Positions 1 through 9,720 of a stretch of DNA of 43,215 nt are shown here, one piece after another. The stretch's first letter is position 1; the number at the start of each line of letters is the position of its first letter. Below the pieces are notes generated by a model. That model saw only the letters and a list, made by a program, of their open reading frames with translations, searched no databases and was not told the origin of the DNA. The stretch is from positions 1-43,215 of the forward strand of contig PEAL01000006.1 in assembly GCA_002753725.1 (NCBI GenBank), in the 5' to 3' direction. Both the position numbers and the translations under genes were made by a program. This DNA is from Deltaproteobacteria bacterium (GTDB lineage Bacteria > Desulfobacterota > Desulfobacteria > Desulfobacterales > Magnetomoraceae).

Positions 1-81
1 TAAGGAACTCCCAAAGCTAAAGCTTTAGGACTCCACTATTCATCGAATTAAGGATCGTGTCTCCGAAATTAAAATGGGGAA
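1..81. repeat. Palindromic interspersed repeat, copy 1 (cut by window edge)
   Basis: This stretch matches 12597-12665 almost base for base from TAAGGAACTCCC to GGGGAA. The only large difference is a 12-bp insertion at 46-57, bounded by ATCG direct repeats at 42-45 and 54-57, so slipped-strand deletion in the other copy is likely. The core CCAAAGCT / AGCTTTAGG is an imperfect palindrome. The unit starts at base 1, so more of it may lie outside the window. Confidence 0.8.
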
Positions 82-320
82 TGTTTCTTAAAAGCACTAT
101 TTCAGCATCAAAAGGATGCTTCTAAGAAGCCAAAAAGGTATTACTCTTTGACTCCCAAATCTAAAAATTTGGGACTCCAACGCCCTGGGATAAACAATTT
201 TTTTTGACGGGTAGTCGTTATTCTGAACCAAAGGCCCACGCTAATATACATGACAGGCACAATTCATGCTATTGAACAAAATTTAAACCGTTAATCATCG
301 AAAAATAGAAAATCAATATC
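82..320. other. Intergenic region upstream of the kinase-cyclase gene
   Basis: No gene is visible. It contains the hairpin at 150-178 and an AT-rich leader before the ATG at 321. I see no convincing -35/-10 pair: a TTGACG at 204-209 has no matching -10 box. No good Shine-Dalgarno sequence precedes the ATG. Confidence 0.6.
150..178. repeat. Palindromic repeat related to the GACTCCC family
   Basis: The stem is CCCAAAT (154-160) with ATTTGGG (167-173), flanked by GACT on the left and ACTCC on the right. The outer flanks resemble the repeats at 1-81 and 12543-12633, while the inner stem differs on both arms (AAAT/ATTT here, AAAGCT/AGCTTT there). The changes keep base pairing, which suggests a hairpin maintained as a structure. 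Confidence 0.65.
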
Positions 321-3300
321 ATGAATATCGCAGATTATACCATAACAGATACCATTTATGAAAGCAGCAAGACCCTTGTCATGCGGGCTTATCATGTGCA
401 AGATAATACTCGAGTAATAATTAAAATGCTGAATTGTGAATATCCTGAGCCTGAAGATTTAGAAAGATTTCAGCGTGAATTTCAGATTATCCAATTATTG
501 AAAGAGTGTTCAGGGGTCATCAATGCTTGTACGTTTCTTTCAATGGGCCATACACCAGGGATTGTGTTGGAGGATTTTGGCGGAATTTCTCTGAATCAAA
601 GAAAGTTCTCATTATCCACGCGGCATTTTTTATTGATTGCCATTCGTATGGCACAAATTCTTGGAGAAATCCATTCTGCACAGGTGATTCATAAAGATAT
701 TAACCCATCCAATTTTATTTACCATTCTGAAACCCGTCAGTTAAAATTGATTGATTTTGGAATTTCCAGCGTATTGGCGCATGACAATGATCAGACCAGC
801 AATCCTTACTTGATGGAAGGTTCCCTTGCATACATTTCTCCTGAGCAAACCGGCCGCATTAATCAGCCCGTTGATTTTCGAAGTGATTTATATGCTCTGG
901 GGGCAACCCTGTATCAATTGCTGAGTGGGCATCCCCCCTTTGTCTCTGATGATCCTTTGGAGCTGGTTCATTCTCATCTGGCAAAAACCCCAAGACCTGT
1001 TCATGACATCGAGATTCAATCCTTTGGAACGTATGAAAAAATTTCGCCGCAGGTCTCAGAGATTGTCATGAAATTATTGAAAAAAGAACCCGCCAATCGC
1101 TATCAAAGTGCCTGGGGATTGTTGACAGATTTAAAAAGGTGCAGAGAGAATATTCAGTCTGATGGCTCCATAAAGCCATTTCAACTCAACGTGTCCGAGC
1201 AATCCGGCCGGTTAATTTTACCCGTGAAACTCTATGGACGTTCACACGAGTTCCAATTACTGAACGCAGCATTTGAGCGAACCTGTGGTCCTTTGGAAGC
1301 ATCCAAAAAGTCAACCTGTGCATCTGAGCTAATGGTTGTTACTGGCTTTTCCGGCATTGGCAAGTCTGCGGTGGTCAATGAGCTCAAACAACCTGTTTTT
1401 CAACGCCAGGGATTTTTTATTTCCGGAAAATATGATCCTTTTCAGCGAAAGCCTTATCAGGCCATTGTGCAAGCATTTAACGATTTGAGCAGTCAATTGC
1501 TTACTGAAAAAAAATCTCGTGTTCATCAATGGAAAAAAAAAATTACACAGGCCGTTGCCAAAAATGGCCGCGTTTTATCAGACATTATTCCAGATCTTGT
1601 TCATGTGATTGGACATCAAAAAGAGGTTGCGGATTTACCACCATCAGAAGCCCAAAACCGCCTGAACAATGTTTTTCAACAATTTGTTCAGGTGTTTTGC
1701 ACAAAAGAACATCCCCTTGTTTTATTTTTGGATAATCTTCAATGGGTGGATGTTGCCTCGTTGAAATTAATTGAAACCCTCCTTTCCGGCATTCAGCAGT
1801 ATTTTTTTGTGATTATCGCTTATCGGGATAATGAAATTGCAAAAAATCATCCGTTGCTTGCTTGTTTGGATGACATTCAAAAAGCACAGATTTCAATCAA
1901 TTATCTTGCACTCACCCCCTTAAACCCAAGTCAAATATCCGAATTAATAGATGATACAATAGGATGTGGTAATGAATCCGCTCAACCCCTGGCAGATATT
2001 ATTTGTCATAAAACCCGGGGGAATCCTTTTTTTGTGGCAGAGTTTATCAAATCGCTGCATTCAGAAAATTTACTTCAATTTGACGCCAGAACCGGTCAAT
2101 GGCAACAAGATATCTCTGCCATACAACAAAAAAATATCACTGAAAATGTTGTGGAACTGATGGCGACAAAAATTCAACAGTTGCCGTCAAAAACACGACA
2201 TTTATTGATTATGGCCGCTTGTATTGGCACCCATTTTTCCATTGATACCCTGGCGATTACTGGAAAAATCAGCGCAAGCCAGCTTTATCAAATTCTCCAG
2301 GAAGCGGTTATTGAAGATCTCATTGTGCCTGTAAGCAATCAGATATATAAATTTTCCCATGATCGAATTCAGCGAGCGGCTTATTCATTGATCCCTGACA
2401 AGGAAAAACAGAAAGTGCATCTGGATACTGGCTTTTTGATGTTTGAAAATGTATCCCTTGATCCTGATACCCCAATCATTTTTGATATTGTCAATCAAAT
2501 GAATCTGGGGATGGGCTATTTATCATTGCAGGATATTGATTTGAAAGATTTGGTATCTATCACCGACGATCAACGCTTAACCATTGCAACGGTCAATTAT
2601 CTGGCTGGAAAGCAGGCACGCGCATCTTTTGCCATTGAGCAGGCTTTTACGTTTATGAACATTGCCATCCATTTGACCCAAAATGATGGATGGGACAAAC
2701 ATTACGACCTTGCCCAAAAAATCCGACATGCAGGTGCTGAAATTGCTTATCTCGCCGGTCAGCTTGATGCGATGGATCAGATTATTGATGATGTCTGTAT
2801 GCATGCCAGAACATTTTTAGAAAAGGTGAGTGTTTATGAAGTGCGCATACAGGCCCGAATTTCTCAGAACAGCCTGGTAGAAGCCATTGATATTTCATTT
2901 GATATATTGCGTCAATTGGGCATCAAAATGCCTGAAAAACCAGGCAAGGTCGATATGGTGATGGGATTTTTGCGAAACAAGTATTTTCTTCTGGGAAAAA
3001 ATCCAGAATCCATTATGAATTTACCTTTGATGACCGATCAAAACATGTTCGCCGCCATGCGAATTATCAATCTTATCATGTTACCTGTTTATTTAACCCG
3101 ATCCGAATTGTTTCCTTTTTTTGTATTCAAAGGCATTCAAATCACATTGAAATATGGGCTCAATCCTTTTGCAGCCACTGTTATCTTATCATATGGCATG
3201 TTGTTGTGCGCATTTATCGGTCATATTGATCGTGGATATCAGTTTGGAGAACTGGCCATACGTATCGTGGAAAAATTTGAACACAAAACAACCGCATGGA

Positions 3301-5630
3301 TTCATCATATGTTCAATCTGTTTGTCCGGCATTGGAAAGAAAATGTGAATGAAAATCTTGCTTTGATTTTGGATGCCTATCAAATCGAACGTGAAACCGG
3401 CAATCTGGAGTATGCGGCATTTTCACTTCAAATGTACTGTATAATATCCTTTTACAGTGGGAAAGACTTGCGCCAGCTTGAATTAGAAACACAAAAATAC
3501 AGTCAGGTCATTGAACAGCTTCGACAACTCACCCCCCTTCGTTACAATCAACAGTTGCATCAGGTCATTTTAAATCTGACCGGTCAATCTGAAAATACAT
3601 TTTTATTAATCGGTAACGCTTATGATGATTCAAAAGCTGATCAATATCATATTGATGCCAATGATCGAACCGGTTTATGTCTTTTATATTACAACAAATT
3701 TTTATTGTCTTATTTTTTTGAAGAATATGATCAGGCCTTAAGGTTATCCATCATTACCAAAGAATATCTGGATAGCGTGATGGGAACAGCCATTGTTCCT
3801 TGTTTTTACTACTTTGAAACCCTCTCCATGCTGGCCATTTATGATCAACTGCCATTGAGCAGACAAAAAGACTATTTGGGACGAATCACGATTAATTTCA
3901 AGCGTATTAAACGATGGGCGCGTTATGCACCCATGAACTATGAACAACAATACTATTTAATCCAGGCAGAATGGTATCGTATTCTGAAAAAAGACACCAA
4001 AGCCAGTGATGCTTATGAACGTGCCATCGAAGCTTCAAAAAGAAATGAGTATATCAATGAAATGGCTTTGGCCAATAAACGTGCGGCTCAATTTTATCTT
4101 TCACGAGATAAAATACGTCTGGCGCAAACCTACATGCATGAATCCTGGTATAATTATTATCGATGGGGCGCATTGGCTCTCACAAAAATGCTTGAGGTCA
4201 GGTATCCAAAACTCTTAAAAATTGTTTCAGAAAAAAATGCCCCTCACCAGGCGCATCATGAAACCCTTTCAGAAACGCAAAAAGGGCAAATAGGACACAA
4301 TCTAGACATGACCAGTGTCATGAAATCCATGCAGGCCATCAGCAGTCAGATTCACTTGAAACCCTTATTAAAACAGCTCATTGATATTATGATTGAAAAT
4401 GCCGGTGCCCGAATGGGAATCGTATTCCTTGAATCCAGTGGTAACTGGTATGTTGCCGTGCAATCCCATGTGGATGTTGAGCTTCCTGTTCTTGATGAAC
4501 ATACGCCATTTGAATCCTTTCCTGATATTCCCCATGAAATGATTCATTATGTGATCCACACCAAACAAAGACTTTTTCTGGATAATGCCCATGTTGACAA
4601 ACGATTTAACCGCAATGATTATATTGTCAAAAAGAAACCTCAGTCGGTATTATGCATCCCCATCTGCCGAAATGAAAATATGTGTGCAGTCATTTATATG
4701 GAAAATGATCTCAATCCTGGTGCTTTTACACAGGATCGTCTGAACATGTTGGAGCTTCTGGCCAGTCAGGCGGGGATTTCCATTGAAAATGCACGCTTGT
4801 ATAAAAATCTGGATGCTCTTAATCAGGCACAATCCCGATTTGTGCCCCATGAATTTATCCAGATACTTCAAAAAAAGTCCATCACTGACGTTCAATCCGG
4901 TGATTATGTCAAAAAAGAAATGTCTGTCCTGTTTACTGATATTCGTGATTTTACGAGTCTTTCTGAAAAAATGTCTCCGGAAGATAATTTTAAATTTATC
5001 AATGCCTTTTTAAGTCGAATGGAACCTATCATTCAGGAACATTTTGGATTTATTGACAAGTTTATCGGTGATGCCATCATGGCACTTTTTAGTGGCACAG
5101 CAGATAATGCTGTTTCTGCGGCCATTGCCATGCTGGAGCGTCTGACTGATTATAATGCGCATCGAAAACGAAAAAAACGGCCCAGCATTCAAATCGGTAT
5201 TGGGATCAATACAGGGTCTTTAATGCTTGGCACTGTGGGTGGAAAAGACCGGATGGATGGAACCGTTATCAGTGACTCTGTCAACCTTGCATCCCGAATT
5301 GAGGGATTGATGAAAATCTATGGTGTTCCGCTGTTAATCAGTCATCATACGTTTGAACGCTTGCAGCATCCAGAAACGTTTCATATTCGAAGAATAGCAA
5401 CGGTTAAGGTGAAAGGAAAATCCGAGAACGTAACGGTGTATGAAATCTTTGATGCTGATCCAGACCGCCAAAAAAGTATCAAATTAGAACTGACTGAAAC
5501 ACTGACACAAGCCATTCATTCATTTGAAAGCAACGATATTCAAACTGCCAGAAAGCAATTCAAAGCTTGCTTGAAAAAAATGCCGAATGACCCGGTGACA
5601 CGGTATTATATTAAACAATGTGATTCCTAA
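321..5630 (+). CDS. Multidomain Ser/Thr protein kinase - AAA ATPase - GAF - adenylate/guanylate cyclase
   Basis: This is a 1769-residue signalling protein without a clear membrane segment. Residues 1-280 are a Ser/Thr kinase domain: Lys35, an HKD-type catalytic loop (VIHKDINPSN, Asp125), a DFG motif near 145 and SPEQTGR near 173. The glycine-rich loop is not canonical. Residues 310-620 form an AAA_16-type ATPase with P-loop GFSGIGKS (Lys348) and a Walker B-like LFLDNLQWVD. A long helical TPR-like region follows, then a GAF domain at about 1355-1490 and a class III cyclase domain at about 1530-1710. Metal-binding aspartates are Asp1540 and Asp1584. Lys1580 and Asp1652 are the residue types that select adenine, and Asn1655 and Arg1659 fit the transition-state pair, so cAMP synthesis is more likely than cGMP. 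A short TPR-like tail ends the protein. Kinase-ATPase fusions usually end in a histidine kinase; here the output is a cyclase. The ligand is unknown. Confidence 0.9.
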   Translation: MNIADYTITDTIYESSKTLVMRAYHVQDNTRVIIKMLNCEYPEPEDLERFQREFQIIQLLKECSGVINACTFLSMGHTPGIVLEDFGGISLNQRKFSLSTRHFLLIAIRMAQILGEIHSAQVIHKDINPSNFIYHSETRQLKLIDFGISSVLAHDNDQTSNPYLMEGSLAYISPEQTGRINQPVDFRSDLYALGATLYQLLSGHPPFVSDDPLELVHSHLAKTPRPVHDIEIQSFGTYEKISPQVSEIVMKLLKKEPANRYQSAWGLLTDLKRCRENIQSDGSIKPFQLNVSEQSGRLILPVKLYGRSHEFQLLNAAFERTCGPLEASKKSTCASELMVVTGFSGIGKSAVVNELKQPVFQRQGFFISGKYDPFQRKPYQAIVQAFNDLSSQLLTEKKSRVHQWKKKITQAVAKNGRVLSDIIPDLVHVIGHQKEVADLPPSEAQNRLNNVFQQFVQVFCTKEHPLVLFLDNLQWVDVASLKLIETLLSGIQQYFFVIIAYRDNEIAKNHPLLACLDDIQKAQISINYLALTPLNPSQISELIDDTIGCGNESAQPLADIICHKTRGNPFFVAEFIKSLHSENLLQFDARTGQWQQDISAIQQKNITENVVELMATKIQQLPSKTRHLLIMAACIGTHFSIDTLAITGKISASQLYQILQEAVIEDLIVPVSNQIYKFSHDRIQRAAYSLIPDKEKQKVHLDTGFLMFENVSLDPDTPIIFDIVNQMNLGMGYLSLQDIDLKDLVSITDDQRLTIATVNYLAGKQARASFAIEQAFTFMNIAIHLTQNDGWDKHYDLAQKIRHAGAEIAYLAGQLDAMDQIIDDVCMHARTFLEKVSVYEVRIQARISQNSLVEAIDISFDILRQLGIKMPEKPGKVDMVMGFLRNKYFLLGKNPESIMNLPLMTDQNMFAAMRIINLIMLPVYLTRSELFPFFVFKGIQITLKYGLNPFAATVILSYGMLLCAFIGHIDRGYQFGELAIRIVEKFEHKTTAWIHHMFNLFVRHWKENVNENLALILDAYQIERETGNLEYAAFSLQMYCIISFYSGKDLRQLELETQKYSQVIEQLRQLTPLRYNQQLHQVILNLTGQSENTFLLIGNAYDDSKADQYHIDANDRTGLCLLYYNKFLLSYFFEEYDQALRLSIITKEYLDSVMGTAIVPCFYYFETLSMLAIYDQLPLSRQKDYLGRITINFKRIKRWARYAPMNYEQQYYLIQAEWYRILKKDTKASDAYERAIEASKRNEYINEMALANKRAAQFYLSRDKIRLAQTYMHESWYNYYRWGALALTKMLEVRYPKLLKIVSEKNAPHQAHHETLSETQKGQIGHNLDMTSVMKSMQAISSQIHLKPLLKQLIDIMIENAGARMGIVFLESSGNWYVAVQSHVDVELPVLDEHTPFESFPDIPHEMIHYVIHTKQRLFLDNAHVDKRFNRNDYIVKKKPQSVLCIPICRNENMCAVIYMENDLNPGAFTQDRLNMLELLASQAGISIENARLYKNLDALNQAQSRFVPHEFIQILQKKSITDVQSGDYVKKEMSVLFTDIRDFTSLSEKMSPEDNFKFINAFLSRMEPIIQEHFGFIDKFIGDAIMALFSGTADNAVSAAIAMLERLTDYNAHRKRKKRPSIQIGIGINTGSLMLGTVGGKDRMDGTVISDSVNLASRIEGLMKIYGVPLLISHHTFERLQHPETFHIRRIATVKVKGKSENVTVYEIFDADPDRQKSIKLELTETLTQAIHSFESNDIQTARKQFKACLKKMPNDPVTRYYIKQCDS

Positions 5631-5698
5631 GCGGAACATTACTTTGAATTTTTGATTGATGATATGGTGGCATGTGGTGGCAACATTTCAACATTACA

Positions 5699-7966
5699 TT
5701 AACCTTTTTCACTCAATATTTTACTTAAAACGCCAGCCAATTGATTCCTGGTGTATGGCTTTGGTACAACACCGCAAAATCCGTAATCTTGATAATTCGA
5801 CATGATAGGATCGTTGGAATATCCGCTGGACACGATGGCTTTGACCTTTGGGTCAATCGTTAATAACTTGGTTATGGTTTGGGCTCCACCCATTCCTCCA
5901 GGAACAGTGAGATCGAGTATGACACAATCAAATGGCGTTTGAGAATGATATGCTTCACTGTACTTCTCAATTGCCTGGATGCCATCCAATGCAAGTGCTG
6001 TTTCATACCCTATACGGCTTAACATTCTGCTCGCCATCTTTAAGATAGCTTCTTGATCATCCATGATAAGGATTTTACCTTGACCCGTAGGTGTGGGGTT
6101 TTCCTTATGTTCAGTCCCCATCGACTTTGAAGAAGCAGGTAGATAGATATTAAAAACAGTTCCTTTTTCGACCTCCGAATAGACCGTAATGAGACCGCTA
6201 TGCCGTTGAATGATCGAATATGTTGACGCAAGTCCAAGGCCGCTTCCTGTTTGCTTTGTTGAAAAATAGGGGTCAAATATATTTGGAAGATACTTCTTTG
6301 AAATACCAGTACCCTGGTCTTCAATAACAATTTTGATATATTTTCCAGCAGATAAAGAGAGATCACTTTCAGTGTCAACGTTTGTATTCTCTGTTCGGAT
6401 GGTTATTATCCCACCGTTTGGCATGGCTTGATTCGCATTGATTACAAGATTGCTCATGACTTGATTGATCTGGCCTTCATCAACTTCAGTTGACCATAAA
6501 TCATCTGACAATTCAAAACGACAATTGGCTTTTGCGCCCCTGCTGGAAAATATGGCTGCTTCTCTTATTAACCTATTGATGTTGGAAACTTTTTTAATGG
6601 GAGCCCCCCCTTTGGAAAAGGTCAGAAGTTGATGCGTCAGGCTTTGCGCCTGTTTTGAAGATGCCTGGACATCATAAAGAACGTCGTATAATTCATCATC
6701 CTTATTCAGGCTGCTTAAAGCATATGAGATATTTCCAGTGATAACCCCAAGCATATTATTAAAGTCATGGGCGATACCACCTGCTAAGGTGCCAATCGCA
6801 TCCATTTTTTGGGCTTGTTGAAGGCGAGATTCAAGATGTTTACGTTCGGTGATGTTTTCAACAACGACAAGAATACGTGGTATGGAACCATCATCAGCAT
6901 ACAGAGGTGTCGTGCGGTAATATTGATGCTGATTATTGATGAAAAGTTCGAAAGCAGACTCTCCACCCTTAAAGGTCTTTTCGTAATACGCCCTGATAAT
7001 ATCTGCCTGCTCAGAAAAAATCTGTTCCAAACTTAGTCCCACAAATTGGTTTGGATCAACCCCCTGTTTTTTAAATTCCTGGCCTGATGTAAATCCAACG
7101 GTATAATCTTTTTCAATAATTGATACATAAGCGTTGGGATAGTTTTCAGCTATTTTTCGTAACAGTCTTTCATTTTCTCGCAAAGCCTCTTCCGCAATCT
7201 CAGAACGTTTACGTTCAGCAATATCTTCAAATGTAAGTGCGAAATATCCACGCTGTGGACAATATGCTGAAATAACATACCAATGTCCTTGAGGTTCAAA
7301 ATATTGTTCAAATTTGATGGGTTCCCCGGTTAATGCAACTTTGCCATATTTTCCAATCCAGTCAAAATCCATGTTCTCAATGCCTGGATGTATCTCTGTT
7401 ACTTTTTTCCCAATAATTTTATTTCTACTGAGACCTGTTAATTGTTCGAAAGCTTTGTTAACTTCAATAAAAATATAATCGATGGGCTTTTCAGCTTCGT
7501 TTGTGATTATTTTGTAATAAGCAAAACCATTCAACATATTATCGAACAGAAATTGAAGCTGATTTTTACTTTTTTTTAATTCATTTTTTGCTTTTTGTTT
7601 ATCTGTAATGTTATCAAATAAAACCCCCACACAATTATTTGGAAGCGGGAAGGCTTTTACAGAAAAAGCACTTTCTATCACACGGTTATCATTATAATAA
7701 ACATCTTCTAATGTGATTGATTTTCCGGAACGAACAACGTCAGCATAAATTTGGGGAATCCCTTTTTCACGTAATCCAGGAAAATTTTCATCCAAGGTTT
7801 TTCCCACAACATTTTTAACAGATATCCCCGTATAATCCTCTGCTGCCTGGTTTGCACTAATCATGCGTAACGTTGAATCATCCTTGAGATCTTCAAGTTG
7901 GTATATATGAAGACCTACCTGGATATTTTCAAAAACAGCTTTAAAATCAAACAATTGTTCGCCCAT
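5699..7966 (-). CDS. PAS-domain hybrid histidine kinase with C-terminal receiver
   Basis: This is a 755-residue cytoplasmic hybrid kinase. Three PAS-like domains occupy about 1-125, 135-255 and 275-375. The HisKA domain carries GGIAHDFNNML, with phospho-accepting His near 399, which is the HDFNN subtype. The HATPase domain has N-box NLVINANQAM, EDQGTGIS and GSGLGLAS. The C-terminal receiver starts with ILIMDDQ near 634 and carries the phospho-Asp in VILDLTVP (near 681) and Lys in VPKPYT (near 734). No transmembrane helix or signal peptide is seen. GAGG lies 8 nt before the ATG. It is 134 nt downstream of the split kinase on the same strand and converges on the kinase-cyclase gene. The signal sensed by the PAS domains is unknown. 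Confidence 0.92.
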   Translation of the reverse strand: MGEQLFDFKAVFENIQVGLHIYQLEDLKDDSTLRMISANQAAEDYTGISVKNVVGKTLDENFPGLREKGIPQIYADVVRSGKSITLEDVYYNDNRVIESAFSVKAFPLPNNCVGVLFDNITDKQKAKNELKKSKNQLQFLFDNMLNGFAYYKIITNEAEKPIDYIFIEVNKAFEQLTGLSRNKIIGKKVTEIHPGIENMDFDWIGKYGKVALTGEPIKFEQYFEPQGHWYVISAYCPQRGYFALTFEDIAERKRSEIAEEALRENERLLRKIAENYPNAYVSIIEKDYTVGFTSGQEFKKQGVDPNQFVGLSLEQIFSEQADIIRAYYEKTFKGGESAFELFINNQHQYYRTTPLYADDGSIPRILVVVENITERKHLESRLQQAQKMDAIGTLAGGIAHDFNNMLGVITGNISYALSSLNKDDELYDVLYDVQASSKQAQSLTHQLLTFSKGGAPIKKVSNINRLIREAAIFSSRGAKANCRFELSDDLWSTEVDEGQINQVMSNLVINANQAMPNGGIITIRTENTNVDTESDLSLSAGKYIKIVIEDQGTGISKKYLPNIFDPYFSTKQTGSGLGLASTYSIIQRHSGLITVYSEVEKGTVFNIYLPASSKSMGTEHKENPTPTGQGKILIMDDQEAILKMASRMLSRIGYETALALDGIQAIEKYSEAYHSQTPFDCVILDLTVPGGMGGAQTITKLLTIDPKVKAIVSSGYSNDPIMSNYQDYGFCGVVPKPYTRNQLAGVLSKILSEKG

Positions 7967-8100
7967 AATATTTGCCTCACTATTTTTTTAACCCTCTGTT
8001 TTTTTTTATTTTTTAACTTTTTGCAGAATACAATATTGAGTATGAAATTATACAATTTAATTAATATTTCTCACCAAAAGGAAAAACTTTAAGTCGCTGA

Positions 8101-9669
8101 TTAAAGGTTCATTTCCTTTTTCAGTAAGGCCAATATAGGTTCATCTTCAAAATGTTTCGCAAACTGACTAATTTTATTTGTAAACGCATAATATTTGGGA
8201 TCAATCTTTTCCAAATATTTTATTCTTTCCTGAATTTTCTGCATATCACCGAACATGGTTAATTCATACAATATTTCTAATTCGTGCTGGGGTGGTGCAA
8301 CAGGTTCCGTTTCACACAAAAGATGAGAAGATTGTTCCTGATCAGTCTCATGGTTTTGGTATGTCCAGGATATGGACAGGTAACGTTCGAGTATGGAATA
8401 TAGTTTACCCTCATTAATCGGTTTTGACAGAAACTCATTGCATCCTGCAATCTTGCTTTTGGAGCGATCCAATTCAAACACACGGGCAGAAACCGCTATA
8501 ATCGGAATATCTTTGAGTTCAGGAATTTTTCGGATGATGTTAACCGCTTCATATCCAGACATGATCGGCATCGTCAAATCCATAAGAATGAGATCCATGT
8601 TTGCTTCTTTGGCTTTTTCAACGCCCTCTTTTCCATTTTCTGCAAGAATAACATTAAAACCAATTGATTCAATCATGTTCATCAGAACCAGACGGTTTTC
8701 TTTATTGTCATCCACCACAAGAATTGTGCGTTGTTCCCCTGTATAGCCAACAATATTTTGCCGTTGAAAGAGGTCTTCCGCTTCCGGGGGGAATCCTGAA
8801 TAAAATTCCAATTCAAACCAGAAAATACTTCCCTGTCCAGGGATACTCTTTACCTCAAGTTTTCCGCCCATCAGCGTTATCCACTGTTTGCTTATTGCCA
8901 GGCCAAGACCGGTCCCCTCAGTACTTTTTTTCGAGTTACCAACCTGCTCAAAGGGTAAAAATATTTTCTCAATCTGATCCTGAGAGATGCCGATACCTGT
9001 ATCTTCCACTTGAAAACAAAGGGTTACAGGTAATGATTGATTGGTATTGTTTACAGAATCATTCAAGTGACGACATCGAATATTGAATGTCACTATTCCC
9101 TTTGGATCCGTAAACTTGACCGCATTGCCCAACAGGTTAATCAAAACCTGGCGAAGACGGGTTTTGTCGGCATGAATATATTCAGGAAGGTCAGGGGCTG
9201 CATCATATACAAATCGAATATCCTTCTGCACTGCCCGCATTTGGATGATTCCCACAACACTGTCTGTTAATTCAATCAAGTTAACGTTATCCTGAAATAT
9301 TTCCATCTTGTTGGCTTCAATCTTGGAGAGGTCAAGTATATCGTTAATCAGGGTCAGCAGATGATTACCGCTCTGAAAGATGATGTTCAGGCCTTCTTTC
9401 TGACGGGTTGTCAGTTCTTGTCCCCGACTCAGAATCTGGGCATAACCAAGAATAGCGTTAAGGGGTGTACGCAGTTCGTGGCTCATATTGGCCAGAAAGG
9501 TACTTTTGGCCCGGTTGGCCTCTTCGGCAGTATCCCTGGCATGTTTTAATTTATCCTCCCTGTTTCGAATTTCTATAATAAAATATCTAACAGACTGAGC
9601 CATTTCTGCAATTTCATCATTTCCACGAATACAAATCGGTTCTGAATATCCCTGAACATTGATTTGCAT
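8101..9669 (-). CDS. Hybrid histidine kinase, C-terminal part of a stop-split gene (HAMP-HisKA-HATPase-REC)
   Basis: These 522 residues are the cytoplasmic half of a TorS-like hybrid kinase. The start is an incomplete HAMP domain (GNDEIAEMAQSV), then a coiled coil, HisKA with ANMSHELRTPLN (His64), HATPase with GNAVKFT, EDTGIGIS and GTGLGLAIS, and a receiver with VVDD near 309-312, Asp364 and Lys416. A helical tail of about 100 residues follows, as in many such kinases. The reading frame continues upstream through 17 sense codons (9670-9720, encoding KKTVIGRLFQLRDA-like HAMP sequence) to a TAA at 9721-9723, beyond which the same frame encodes the sensor half. The ATG at 9669 is therefore probably not the native start. 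AAGAGA upstream could be a weak ribosome site for reinitiation. Confidence 0.85.
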   Translation of the reverse strand: MQINVQGYSEPICIRGNDEIAEMAQSVRYFIIEIRNREDKLKHARDTAEEANRAKSTFLANMSHELRTPLNAILGYAQILSRGQELTTRQKEGLNIIFQSGNHLLTLINDILDLSKIEANKMEIFQDNVNLIELTDSVVGIIQMRAVQKDIRFVYDAAPDLPEYIHADKTRLRQVLINLLGNAVKFTDPKGIVTFNIRCRHLNDSVNNTNQSLPVTLCFQVEDTGIGISQDQIEKIFLPFEQVGNSKKSTEGTGLGLAISKQWITLMGGKLEVKSIPGQGSIFWFELEFYSGFPPEAEDLFQRQNIVGYTGEQRTILVVDDNKENRLVLMNMIESIGFNVILAENGKEGVEKAKEANMDLILMDLTMPIMSGYEAVNIIRKIPELKDIPIIAVSARVFELDRSKSKIAGCNEFLSKPINEGKLYSILERYLSISWTYQNHETDQEQSSHLLCETEPVAPPQHELEILYELTMFGDMQKIQERIKYLEKIDPKYYAFTNKISQFAKHFEDEPILALLKKEMNL

Positions 9670-9720
9670 CGCGTCTCTTAGTTGAAAGAGACGCCCGATA
9701 ACTGTTTTTTTTATTTTAAA

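Noticed and set aside
1..178. Repeats as a CRISPR array
   Set aside because: The repeats are palindromic, few, unevenly spaced and partly kilobases apart; there are no regular spacers or cas genes.
204..209. TTGACG as a -35 box for the kinase-cyclase gene
   Set aside because: No -10-like hexamer occurs 16-18 nt downstream.
6040..6378. A minus-strand ORF of 112 residues within the PAS hybrid kinase
   Set aside because: It lies wholly inside the kinase HATPase/receiver coding region in a different frame and shows no domain.
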